Below, piece after piece: positions 8,031-15,395 of a DNA stretch of 34,649 nucleotides. Every line of letters starts with the position of its first letter. Position 1 is the first letter of the stretch. This DNA is from an uncultured Oscillospiraceae bacterium (GTDB lineage Bacteria > Bacillota > Clostridia > Oscillospirales > Oscillospiraceae), in the NCBI GenBank assembly GCA_900769995.1, contig CAAGIT010000089.1:1-34649 (forward strand). The letters run 5' to 3'. Below the pieces are notes generated by a model. That model did no database searches, had not been told where the DNA came from, and saw only the letters and a list, made by a program, of their open reading frames with translations. Both the position numbers and the translations under genes were made by a program.

Positions 8031-8286
8031 AAGCTGGTGATGATACAGAATATTTGGAAAATGCAAGCTACCTGCACAAGTGGGCGAAGTCTGGACAAAT
8101 TTCAAAGGCAAGTGAAAAATCGTTAGAGAGACAATGCCTTTACGTAATTTGATTCTTAGACAAGGGTGTTCGAATCGTACATTTTTCTGACTTTTTGCAC
8201 GGATTTTCCGGTGTTTGGAAACCGATGTCCAACTGAATAATGAGATGTGCGGCTTGAAAAAGCCGCTATTTGCAATGCCAAAACAA
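8031..8286. other. Gene-free stretch between transposase and tRNA locus
   Basis: No credible gene. It holds a six-bp hairpin (GCGGCT/AGCCGC, 8249-8266) that could end plus-strand transcription, and GGGTGTTCGAAT at 8164-8175, which recurs at 8312-8323 inside the tRNA terminator loop. The right border of the island probably lies in or near this stretch, since the sequence changes from AT-rich cargo to tRNA-operon DNA. Confidence 0.5.
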
Positions 8287-8323
8287 AAACAACCATAGTT
8301 GTCCAACACCTGGGTGTTCGAAT
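8164..8323 (+). repeat. 12-bp direct repeat GGGTGTTCGAAT, two copies
   Basis: Identical 12-mers at 8164-8175 and 8312-8323, 148 bp apart. The motif resembles a tRNA T-loop, and the second copy is in the loop of the tRNA-operon terminator. It could be a remnant attachment-site duplication, but 12 bp is short and chance is possible. Confidence 0.35.
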
Positions 8324-8337
8324 TACTATGGTTGTTT
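8281..8337 (-). terminator. Terminator of the tRNA operon
   Basis: A perfect 13-bp stem (arms 8287-8299 and 8325-8337) with a nested six-bp hairpin (AACACC/GGTGTT) in its loop, followed on the minus strand by TTTTTGTTTTG. It begins just after the CCA end of tRNA-Tyr. Confidence 0.85.
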
Positions 8338-8341
8338 CAAT

Positions 8342-8426
8342 TGGTGGGGGAAGGTGGATTCGAACCACCGAAAGCATTGCTAACAGATTTACAGTCTGCC
8401 CCCTTTGGCCACTCGGGAATTCCCCC
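8342..8426 (-). tRNA. tRNA-Tyr (GTA)
   Basis: A class II tRNA with a long variable arm. Acceptor stem GGGGGAA/TTCCCCC, anticodon loop CTGTAAA (anticodon GTA), T-loop GGTTCGAATCC and an encoded CCA at 8342-8344. It is the second gene of the minus-strand tRNA operon. tRNA ends of this type are common integration sites, which fits the island downstream. Confidence 0.97.
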
Positions 8427-8455
8427 ATATGAAATTCGCTGCCTGAAACGCACTG

Positions 8456-8531
8456 TGGAGCCGGTAGACGGACTCGAACCCCCGACCTGCTGATTACAAA
8501 TCAGCTGCTCTACCGGCTGAGCTATACCGGC
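8456..8531 (-). tRNA. tRNA-Thr (TGT)
   Basis: A standard 76-nt cloverleaf including an encoded CCA (8456-8458). Acceptor GCCGGTA/TACCGGC, D-arm AGCTCAGCCGGTAGAGC, anticodon loop TTTGTAA (anticodon TGT) and T-arm GGGGGTTCGAGTCC. It is the first gene of the tRNA operon, 29 bp ahead of tRNA-Tyr. Confidence 0.97.
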
Positions 8532-8551
8532 ATCTCAAACAGAGCATGGTT

Positions 8552-8580
8552 ATTATAGCGACCATTTCGCCATTTGTCAA
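8552..8580 (-). promoter_or_regulatory. Consensus promoter of the tRNA operon
   Basis: On the minus strand TTGACA (complement of 8575-8580), exactly 17 bp, then TATAAT (complement of 8552-8557), 20 bp ahead of tRNA-Thr. Both boxes match the sigma-A consensus perfectly. Confidence 0.92.
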
Positions 8581-8883
8581 TAACTTTTTTAGTTTTTTTG
8601 AAGATTTTTTGCACTGTGTAAACTGTAGAATTTTTCTGTGCCTTTTCTGCGTCCGTCTGCGGTTACCATAAAATCACCGTGTTCCCCTGTGTATAACCCT
8701 GTGTAATTGTTGAAAACACAAGCACTCTTCGTTAAAAATCTGTGAACTTTTACTATATTATGTAAACCAATCGAAGCGCAGGGCTGTTTTACCCCGGCAA
8801 AGTCTGCTTTGTGAAAATGCCGAAACATTTTCCCGCTTTTTTGCAGATTTTTTACAAACCTGTAGCATTTCGGTGTCGGATTG
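8581..8883. other. Gene-free intergenic region between tRNA operon and U32 operon
   Basis: No credible coding frame, RNA fold or repeat is evident; only divergent promoters at its edges. A TGTGTATAA at 8690-8698 resembles a DnaA box with one mismatch but stands alone. Confidence 0.6.
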
Positions 8884-8892
8884 TGATATAAT
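8884..8892 (+). promoter_or_regulatory. Extended -10 promoter of the U32-maf-mreCD-PBP2 operon
   Basis: TGA followed by TATAAT (8887-8892) is a TGn extended -10; no good -35 box is visible at the right distance. It leaves a leader of about 60 nt before the ATG at 8959, in which CTGAAAATCC and GGATTTCAG can pair next to the ribosome binding site AGGAG. Confidence 0.6.
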
Positions 8893-8958
8893 TTATGCTG
8901 AAAATCCAGGAGTATTTGAAAGTGTACATCCCCTGCGGGATTTCAGGAGTTAAAAGCT

Positions 8959-11046
8959 ATGTTGGAATTGCTTAGTCCGGCCGGTTCGGTCGATGCCCTG
9001 CGCGCTGCGGTCTGCAACGGCGCAGATGCGGTCTACCTCGGCGTGGAGAATTTTAACGCCCGCCATGGCGCGAAGAATTTTATACTGGACGATCTGGCGG
9101 AAAACGTCCGCTACTGTCATGTGCGCGGAGTCAAGGTGCATCTGACCCTCAACACCCTTGTTTCTGACCGCCAGATGCCGATGGCGGCAAAGACGATCGC
9201 AGCGGCAGCAAAAGCTGGGGTAGATGCGTTCATTGTGCAGGATTTCGGCATGGTCGAGCTGTGCCGTCAAATCGCACCGAGTGTGGAGCTGCACGCATCG
9301 ACCCAAATGAGCATCCACAACCTCGAGGGCGTGCTCGAAGCTGCAAGAATGGGCATCTCCCGAGTCGTTTTGGCACGCGAGCTGCCGAAAGAGGATATCG
9401 CCTTTATTTGCAGCAGAAGCCCTGTTGAGATCGAGGTATTTGTCCACGGTGCGCTGTGTATGTGTTATTCCGGACAGTGCTATATGTCCTCCGTGATCGG
9501 CCGCAGAAGCGGCAATCGCGGTCTTTGCGCACAGCCCTGCCGTCTGCCCTACGGCTATGATCGCTATGAGGAAAAATACCCCCTGAGTCTGAAGGACAAC
9601 TGTCTGGTGCAGTATTTGCAGGAGCTGGAACGGATGGGCGTTGCAAGCGTCAAGATCGAGGGCCGTATGAAGCGTCCGGAATACGTCGCAGCGGTCACAG
9701 AGGTCTACCGCAAGGCGATCAACGAAGGCAGCGTGGGTGCAGAGGAATTGCGCAAGCTGCGTCTTGCCTTCTCGCGTCAGGGCTTCACGCAGGGCTACTA
9801 TGAAAAAGCACTCGGCAGAGAGATGTTCGGAACACGCATTGCCGAGCGCGAGGATACCGCCTTTTTACAGCAGGCACGGGCAACCTATGAAAATACCGAG
9901 GTGCAGCGCGTGCCGGTGCAGTTTTATGCCGTCATCTCGCGCGGACGCGAAACCATGCTTGCCGTACAGGACGAAAACGGCAATGTTTGCAAGGCAGTCG
10001 GTGTGCCGCCTGCCGATGCGATCCACCGTGAGCTGACGCAGGAGGAGTTGACCGCGCGGCTGGAGAAAACCGGCGGCACCCCGTACTTCTGCACGGGAGT
10101 TCGCTGCGTGCTCGATCGCGGTCTGAGTGTGTCTGCGGCAGAGATCAACCGTCTGCGGCGTGAGGTTCTGACCCAGCTCTCTGCCGTGCGCGGCAGAAAA
10201 GAACCGTTGGAATTGGGCGCTTACAGCGAGCCCAAACGCTTCGGCGGGCAGAGATCGGCACCTGTTCTGACGGTAAGCGTGCTCAAAACGGAGCACATCA
10301 CACCGAAAATGCGCAAGCTCAAGCCTGCCGTTCTGTATGTGCCGCTGTCGGAGATTTTGGCACAGCCGGAGTTCTACCGCACGCTTTCGCCGAAACTGAA
10401 TTTTGCGGCGATTTTGCCGCGGGTCACACGTGACGATGAGATGCCGCAATTACTCTCCGATCTTGGCCGTCTGACCGCGTTGGGCATTCAACGCGTGCTT
10501 GTGGGAAATTTGGGGCAAATCGCCGCTGTCCGTTCGCGCGGACTGGAAATTGCGGGAGATTTCGGACTGAATCTGTTCAACTCGCGTGCGATGTCGCTGC
10601 CGAAGCAGCTTGGCTTTGTCAGCGCGACGGCATCGTTTGAGCTGACCCTGCCGCAGCTCCGCGACCTTTCTAAGCCGCTGCCAACAGAGCTGATCGTCTA
10701 TGGCCGACTGCCCTTGATGCTGACAGAAAACTGCCTGATGAAAAACCGCACGGGTGCCTGCTCCTGTCAGACCGGCAGTGCAAAACTGGTGGACCGCATC
10801 GGTGAAGAATTCCGCATCGTCCGCGATTGCGGCACCTGCCGCAGTGTTCTGCTCAACGGCAAAAAGCTTTACCTGCTCGACAAAAAGGAAGAGTTCAGCC
10901 GGATCGGTCTTTGGGCACTGCGGCTGTGCTTCACCACCGAGAATCCAACAGAGATCGACAGCGTGTTAACCGCTTGGCAAACCGGTCACGCAAACTTTGA
11001 CCCCGGTGCCTGCACGCGTGGGCTGTATTTACGGGGCGTAGAATAG
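8959..11046 (+). CDS. U32 family peptidase-like protein (RlhA/TrhP-type RNA hydroxylation family)
   Basis: 695 residues. The N-terminus (LLSPAGSVDALRAAVCNGAD, then AVYLG) and the signature VEIEVFVHGALCMCYSGQC, followed by SGNRGLCAQPC, are diagnostic of peptidase family U32. Conserved cysteines are C167/C169/C174 and C190/C194. The length and the C-terminal half match the long U32/DUF3656 form. E. coli members (RlhA, TrhP) act in prephenate-dependent hydroxylation of 23S rRNA and tRNA and are not proven proteases, so an RNA-modification role is more likely than proteolysis; the substrate here is unknown. It opens an operon and maf starts 11 bp downstream. Confidence 0.92.
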   Translation: MLELLSPAGSVDALRAAVCNGADAVYLGVENFNARHGAKNFILDDLAENVRYCHVRGVKVHLTLNTLVSDRQMPMAAKTIAAAAKAGVDAFIVQDFGMVELCRQIAPSVELHASTQMSIHNLEGVLEAARMGISRVVLARELPKEDIAFICSRSPVEIEVFVHGALCMCYSGQCYMSSVIGRRSGNRGLCAQPCRLPYGYDRYEEKYPLSLKDNCLVQYLQELERMGVASVKIEGRMKRPEYVAAVTEVYRKAINEGSVGAEELRKLRLAFSRQGFTQGYYEKALGREMFGTRIAEREDTAFLQQARATYENTEVQRVPVQFYAVISRGRETMLAVQDENGNVCKAVGVPPADAIHRELTQEELTARLEKTGGTPYFCTGVRCVLDRGLSVSAAEINRLRREVLTQLSAVRGRKEPLELGAYSEPKRFGGQRSAPVLTVSVLKTEHITPKMRKLKPAVLYVPLSEILAQPEFYRTLSPKLNFAAILPRVTRDDEMPQLLSDLGRLTALGIQRVLVGNLGQIAAVRSRGLEIAGDFGLNLFNSRAMSLPKQLGFVSATASFELTLPQLRDLSKPLPTELIVYGRLPLMLTENCLMKNRTGACSCQTGSAKLVDRIGEEFRIVRDCGTCRSVLLNGKKLYLLDKKEEFSRIGLWALRLCFTTENPTEIDSVLTAWQTGHANFDPGACTRGLYLRGVE

Positions 11047-11057
11047 GAGGAACGATT

Positions 11058-11633
11058 ATGGCTATCTATTTGGCTTCCGCATCCCCGCGCAGGCAGGAGC
11101 TGCTCGAACGCATGGGACTGGACTTTACGGTACGCACGGCACCGCACGATGAGACGATGAATCTCTTCGCCCACCCCGCCGATGAGGTTGCACGGGTCAG
11201 CATGGTCAAGGCACAGTCGATTTATCCTCTCTGCCACGATGACGACATCATCATCGCAGCCGATACCATCGTTGTCTGCGATGGTCTGGTCATGGGAAAG
11301 CCGCGTTCCGAAACCGAGGCATTTTCCATGCTGCGCCGTCTGTCAGGTCGTGACCATCAGGTGATGACCGGTTTGACCGTCCTGTGCGGAGAGGAATACG
11401 AAACGACTACCGTGACCACCGGCTTGCGGATGAAGCATCTGTCGGATGCGGAGATTCGTGCCTATATCGCCACGGGTGAGCCGATGGACAAGGCCGGTGC
11501 TTACGCCATTCAGGGCTTAGCCGCCATGTTTGTCGTCAGCATTGACGGCGATTATTATAATGTTATGGGTCTGCCCGTTTGTACCCTGGCAACGATTTTG
11601 CGCAAGTACGGTGTCAAGCTGCTGGGCATTTGA
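11058..11633 (+). CDS. maf: Maf/YhdE-type nucleoside triphosphate pyrophosphatase
   Basis: 191 residues, ATG behind GGAGG. It has the Maf entry motif LASASPRRQELL (5-16), catalytic D69 in IIIAADTIV, the KPRS loop (81-84) and DKAGAYAIQG (144-153). The last motif is the form found in dTTP/UTP pyrophosphatases (YhdE type) rather than the YceF type. These enzymes hydrolyse non-canonical or excess nucleotides to monophosphates; Maf is also linked to septum formation. Position directly before mreCD is the classic Firmicutes arrangement. Confidence 0.95.
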   Translation: MAIYLASASPRRQELLERMGLDFTVRTAPHDETMNLFAHPADEVARVSMVKAQSIYPLCHDDDIIIAADTIVVCDGLVMGKPRSETEAFSMLRRLSGRDHQVMTGLTVLCGEEYETTTVTTGLRMKHLSDAEIRAYIATGEPMDKAGAYAIQGLAAMFVVSIDGDYYNVMGLPVCTLATILRKYGVKLLGI

Positions 11634-11664
11634 CCCAATATGAATCTTCCCGTGGGGTGATGTT

Positions 11665-12495
11665 TTGAAAAACCAACTATCCGGACGTGTGAAAACACTG
11701 ATCGTCCTTGCACTGCTGTTGGCGATCGTCACATCGATCGTCTCTGCCCTGTTCGGCGCTGCATGGCCCGAACGTGTAGTCCAGACGATTCTGACGCCCA
11801 TCCGCAGCGGCTTCAACTCGCTGACGAGAATGGCAGAACGATACTATAACTACGTCTTTGATTATGAAACATTGGAGGCGGAAAATCAGCACTTACAGGA
11901 ACGTATCATCGAAATCGAGAACGAAATTCGTTCCGCCGATGCTCTGGAGCGTGAAAATGAACGTCTGCGCACCCTGCTGAATTTGAGCGAGGAGCATACA
12001 GACTATCAGTTCTGCGCGGCATATATTATTTCGTGGGAATCCTCGAACTGGAAAAACCGATTTACGATCGGCAAGGGCACGAACTCCGGTTTGGCAAAGG
12101 GCATGGTCGCCGTGACCGAGCACGGACAGGTTCTCGGCCTCATTACCGAGGTCGGCACCAACTGGGCGGAAGTCACAACGATCCTTGACCCATCGCTGGA
12201 AATCAGTGCGAGCATCGCATCGTCCGGTCATACGGGCGTGATCCAGGGCGCTTACCTCAGCGGCGACGCCGACAAGCTCCGCATGAATTACCTGCCGAGT
12301 GACGCGGTTTTGCGCAACAACGACCAGGTCGTTACGACCGGCTCCTCCCTGTACCCGAGGAACCTGATTCTTGGCTATATCGTGGATGCCGGCTTCGATG
12401 AGTCCGGTGTGGCAAAATACGCGATGCTCCAGCCTGCGGCGGATTTTGACAGCTTGGAGCAGATTTTTATCATTACGCAGTACGTCAGTCAATGA
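11665..12495 (+). CDS. mreC: Rod shape-determining protein MreC
   Basis: 276 residues, start TTG at 11665 with GGGGTGA upstream. One N-terminal membrane helix (about 9-31, LIVLALLLAIVTSIVSALFG), a coiled coil (about 70-112, heptads in YETLEAENQHLQERIIEIE), then the periplasmic-type double beta-barrel domain. MreC dimers organise the elongasome and bind PBP2; the partner genes mreD and PBP2 follow. mreB is not in the window. Confidence 0.95.
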   Translation: MKNQLSGRVKTLIVLALLLAIVTSIVSALFGAAWPERVVQTILTPIRSGFNSLTRMAERYYNYVFDYETLEAENQHLQERIIEIENEIRSADALERENERLRTLLNLSEEHTDYQFCAAYIISWESSNWKNRFTIGKGTNSGLAKGMVAVTEHGQVLGLITEVGTNWAEVTTILDPSLEISASIASSGHTGVIQGAYLSGDADKLRMNYLPSDAVLRNNDQVVTTGSSLYPRNLILGYIVDAGFDESGVAKYAMLQPAADFDSLEQIFIITQYVSQ

Positions 12496-12513
12496 TTGTG
12501 TTAGGAGGCAGCT

Positions 12514-13050
12514 ATGCTGGATAAACTATATATCACGCCGAAGCAATGGCTGCGTATTCTGCGCTGGACGCTGTACGCGCTGCTGTTTCTGCTGGCAATG
12601 ATGCTGCAGACGGTGGTGTTCGGCAAGCATTTACTTTTTGGTTCAAAGCCGGATTTTGTGCCGGTGGTCATCACCTGTGTGTGTCTTCGTGAAGGTGCGG
12701 AACGGGGTGGAACCTTTGCCCTGTTGACTTCCCTGGTGTGGTGTCTGTCGGGTGCGGATCAGGGCAGCTTGTGCATCGCTGTGCTGACGGTCGTTCCCAT
12801 CGCCGGCTGTCTGCTTCTGCAATCTCTGGTGCGCAACCGCTTTTTGCCGTGTCTGGCGCTGACCGCCGTGACCCTTTTGATGGAGCAATCGGTGATGTTC
12901 TTCCTTAAATACTTCTTCGACAACGCCGCAGGCGTTCTGTTCTTTGAACGGACGCTCCCTTGTATACTCGTTTCCCTGCTTGCCCAACCGCTGACCTATT
13001 GGCTGGTCAAACGCATCGGAACGATTGGAGATGCTTATGAATCAACATAG
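12514..13050 (+). CDS. mreD: Rod shape-determining protein MreD
   Basis: 178 residues, ATG behind AGGAGG. About five hydrophobic segments and short basic loops, as in MreD, the integral membrane part of the elongasome. Sequence is poorly conserved in this family, and the assignment rests on topology, length and position between mreC and PBP2. Its 3' end overlaps the PBP2 start by 14 bp. Confidence 0.9.
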   Translation: MLDKLYITPKQWLRILRWTLYALLFLLAMMLQTVVFGKHLLFGSKPDFVPVVITCVCLREGAERGGTFALLTSLVWCLSGADQGSLCIAVLTVVPIAGCLLLQSLVRNRFLPCLALTAVTLLMEQSVMFFLKYFFDNAAGVLFFERTLPCILVSLLAQPLTYWLVKRIGTIGDAYEST

Positions 13051-15106
13051 ATTTTCTTTCCGTGTAGGTGTTATGATGGCACTCGCCGTGTTGATGCTGA
13101 TCGTTTTCACCATTCAGCTCTACAAGGTGCAGGTCGTTGAAAGCCGGGAGCAGAGCAGTACGCCGCCCGGCGCTTTCACCTACTATACCCGTATTATCGC
13201 TGCTCGCGGCGAGATTCTCGACCGCAACGGCACTGTACTGGTCGGCAACCGTGCTTCGTTTAATGTTGCACTTTTTAATGACGTTCTGTTCAGCTCGGAT
13301 GACCCGAACGAAAATCTGCGCCGTCTGACCAATCTGGCCGTTTCGCAGGGCATGGAGTTCACCGACCACCTGCCGGTTTCCAAGGAAAAGCCCTATGAAT
13401 ACACGCACGACGAGTATTCCGCACGTTGGAACAGCTATTACCGTGATTTCCTGCACGCACGCGAATGGGACAGCGATATTTCCGCACCGCAGCTCATCCA
13501 CCGTCTGCGTGACCGTTACAACATTCCGGAGGATTGGACGGAGGAAGAAGCACGCAATGTCATTTCCGTACGATATGAGCTGGATCTGCGCTACTGCACG
13601 ACGCTGCCGACCTATGTTATGCTTGAGGATGTGGATGCGGTTTCTCTTGCAGAGCTGACGGAATTGAATGTTCCGGGTGTCAAGGTGCTCACCACAACGA
13701 CGCGCGAATACCACACCGAGTATGCCGCGCACATTCTCGGCTATATCGGCGACATGGACAGCGAGGAATACGCGTATTACGAGCAATATGACTACCCGAT
13801 GGACGCGCAGATCGGTAAGGACGGCTTGGAAAAAGCGTTCGAGCTGGAGTTGCACGGCACGGACGGCTTGCTTGTAACAACCGTTACCGCCGATGGCACA
13901 GTCCTCGAGGAGCACTATGACACCGTGCCGGTTCGCGGCAATAATGTCGAGCTGACCATCGACATCGATCTGCAAAAGGTCGCAGAGGATGAGCTGGAGC
14001 GTTTGATCCTTGATCTGCGGGAGAACGGTCTGGGTGCCAAGAAGCAGGGCATGGACGCAGAGGGCGGTGCCGTTGTGGCCATGTCGGTCAAGACCGGCGA
14101 GGTGCTCCTCAGCGCGAGCTACCCAACCTACGACCTGTCCACTTATTTTGAGAATTACAACGAGGTCAGTCAACAGGATTATGCGCCGTTCTTCAACCGC
14201 GCTCTTCAAGCTCCCTATCCACCCGGTTCCACCTTCAAAATGGTCACTGCCGTCGCCGCATTGCAAAGCGGCGCTGTGGATGCCGGTTTTAAGGTCACAG
14301 ACCTCGGTGTCTATCAGCGTTTTGCCGATACCGGCTATTGGCCTCGCTGTATGCTATGGACAACCTCCGGCTTGACCCATGGTACGTTAGATGTGAAGCA
14401 GGCATTGTCTGTTTCATGTAACTACTATTTCTACGAAATGGGTTGGCTGACCGGCATCGAGAGCATTGACCAAACCGCCGCAGCCTTTGGTTTGGGCGAG
14501 CCGACCGGCATTGAGCTTTACGAAAACACCGGCAGACGTGCCAACCCGGAAACCAAGGATGCCCTGTACACAGGCGACCAGAGCGTCTGGTACGGCGGCG
14601 ACGTTGTTTCCGCTGCCATCGGTCAGTCCGAGCATCGCTTCACTCCGCTCCAGCTCTGCTCGTACACCGCGTCACTGGCAAACAAGGGCACGCAATTCAA
14701 GGCAACCTTCCTGCGGCGCATTCTCTCCGCAGACTATCAATCCTTGGTGTATGAGAACGAACCGACGGTTCTGCGCACCATTGAAATCTCCGATGAGACG
14801 TATGACGCCTATTCCGGAGGTATGCGCTTAACCGCAACCGAGGGCACCGCCTCCGCGATCTTCAAAAACTATGAGATTGCTGTCTGCGCCAAGACCGGCA
14901 CTGCCGAGCACGGCTCCGGCGGTTCGGATAACGCCTCCTATGTGCTCTATGCGCCGGCGGATGATCCGGAGATCGCCATTGCAATTTACGTTGAAAAGGG
15001 TGCGCAGGGCGGTAATTTGGGCAAGATCGCCAAGGCCATTTTGGATGCCTATTTTTCCGAAGCCAGCATGGTCGATACCGTCCCGGCAGAAAATGTCACA
15101 GGTTAA
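13037..15106 (+). CDS. mrdA: Penicillin-binding protein 2 (elongation transpeptidase)
   Basis: 689 residues from the ATG at 13037 (GGAG six bases upstream; an in-frame TTG at 13025 has no site). One N-terminal membrane anchor (about 10-29), a pedestal/dimerisation domain starting at ARGEILDRNG, and a C-terminal transpeptidase domain. Catalytic motifs are STFK (S398, K401), SCN (S460, N462) and KTG (619-621). A class B PBP in an mreCD operon makes lateral wall cross-links. The roughly 70-residue stretch in the N-terminal domain (YEYTHDEYSARWNSYYRDFL) is typical of clostridial PBP2 forms. No rodA is adjacent. Confidence 0.95.
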   Translation: MNQHRFSFRVGVMMALAVLMLIVFTIQLYKVQVVESREQSSTPPGAFTYYTRIIAARGEILDRNGTVLVGNRASFNVALFNDVLFSSDDPNENLRRLTNLAVSQGMEFTDHLPVSKEKPYEYTHDEYSARWNSYYRDFLHAREWDSDISAPQLIHRLRDRYNIPEDWTEEEARNVISVRYELDLRYCTTLPTYVMLEDVDAVSLAELTELNVPGVKVLTTTTREYHTEYAAHILGYIGDMDSEEYAYYEQYDYPMDAQIGKDGLEKAFELELHGTDGLLVTTVTADGTVLEEHYDTVPVRGNNVELTIDIDLQKVAEDELERLILDLRENGLGAKKQGMDAEGGAVVAMSVKTGEVLLSASYPTYDLSTYFENYNEVSQQDYAPFFNRALQAPYPPGSTFKMVTAVAALQSGAVDAGFKVTDLGVYQRFADTGYWPRCMLWTTSGLTHGTLDVKQALSVSCNYYFYEMGWLTGIESIDQTAAAFGLGEPTGIELYENTGRRANPETKDALYTGDQSVWYGGDVVSAAIGQSEHRFTPLQLCSYTASLANKGTQFKATFLRRILSADYQSLVYENEPTVLRTIEISDETYDAYSGGMRLTATEGTASAIFKNYEIAVCAKTGTAEHGSGGSDNASYVLYAPADDPEIAIAIYVEKGAQGGNLGKIAKAILDAYFSEASMVDTVPAENVTG

Positions 15107-15109
15107 AAT

Positions 15110-15143
15110 GAAACGCCTCGGGGTGATCCCCGAGGCGTTTCAA
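15110..15143 (+). terminator. Terminator of the mreCD-PBP2 operon
   Basis: A perfect 15-bp stem TGAAACGCCTCGGGG with a TGAT loop, a few bases after the PBP2 stop. The U-run is short (TTTC), but the stem is very stable. Its central 28 bp recur identically at 15360-15387. Confidence 0.8.
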
Positions 15144-15324
15144 ACTGTCGGTAAAGTCCGAAACCGTCAAAATCAGAATAGGATGTTTTTTGTTCTTCTC
15201 CATTGGCGCTCTGCAAAAAACTCTTGCTTCGCAAGGATTTTGACTTACTGCGCAACTCTCGCCTTACCGTACCTATGTACGCCTACAGGCGCGAGTTGCT
15301 TGTCTTTCGAACTTTCTCAACAGT
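15144..15324. mobile_element. MITE-like 181-bp foldback element
   Basis: The ends are imperfect inverted repeats: 15144-15163 (ACTGTCGGTAAAGTCCGAAA) and 15305-15324 (complementary in 16 of 20 positions). Inside is a second palindrome, 15252-15264 with 15287-15299 (12 of 13 pairs), plus GTCAAAATC/GATTTTGAC at about 15168 and 15236. No coding frame is visible. This is the build of a miniature inverted-repeat element. It lies between two convergent genes, where insertion is harmless. No clear target duplication is seen directly at the repeat ends. Confidence 0.6.
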
Positions 15325-15328
15325 CTAT

Positions 15329-15358
15329 CAGCGTGTCGAAAGGTTTTTCGACACGCTG
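15329..15358. repeat. Perfect 13-bp hairpin CAGCGTGTCGAAA/GGTT
   Basis: CAGCGTGTCGAAA, loop GGTT, and the exact complement. It stands between the MITE-like element and the second terminator copy. It may be part of the same mobile repeat or an independent REP-type palindrome. Confidence 0.6.
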
Positions 15359-15359
15359 C

Positions 15360-15387
15360 AACGCCTCGGGGTGATCCCCGAGGCGTT
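15360..15387 (-). terminator. Second copy of the GC-rich terminator stem, downstream of tyrS
   Basis: Identical over 28 bp to 15112-15139: arms AACGCCTCGGGG and CCCCGAGGCGTT with a TGAT loop. It starts nine bp after the tyrS stop on the minus strand. A U-run is missing on that side, so its strength as terminator for tyrS is uncertain. Confidence 0.6.
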
Positions 15388-15395
15388 CGCTATTA

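Noticed and set aside
8690..8698. TGTGTATAA resembling a DnaA box, near further TGTGTAA-type words
   Set aside because: One mismatch, no cluster of true boxes, no dnaA/dnaN nearby; not evidence for an origin.
8914..8973. Possible 19-codon leader peptide (TTG start) overlapping the U32 gene start
   Set aside because: Spacing from AGGAG to the TTG is only three bases and no regulatory codon run is present.
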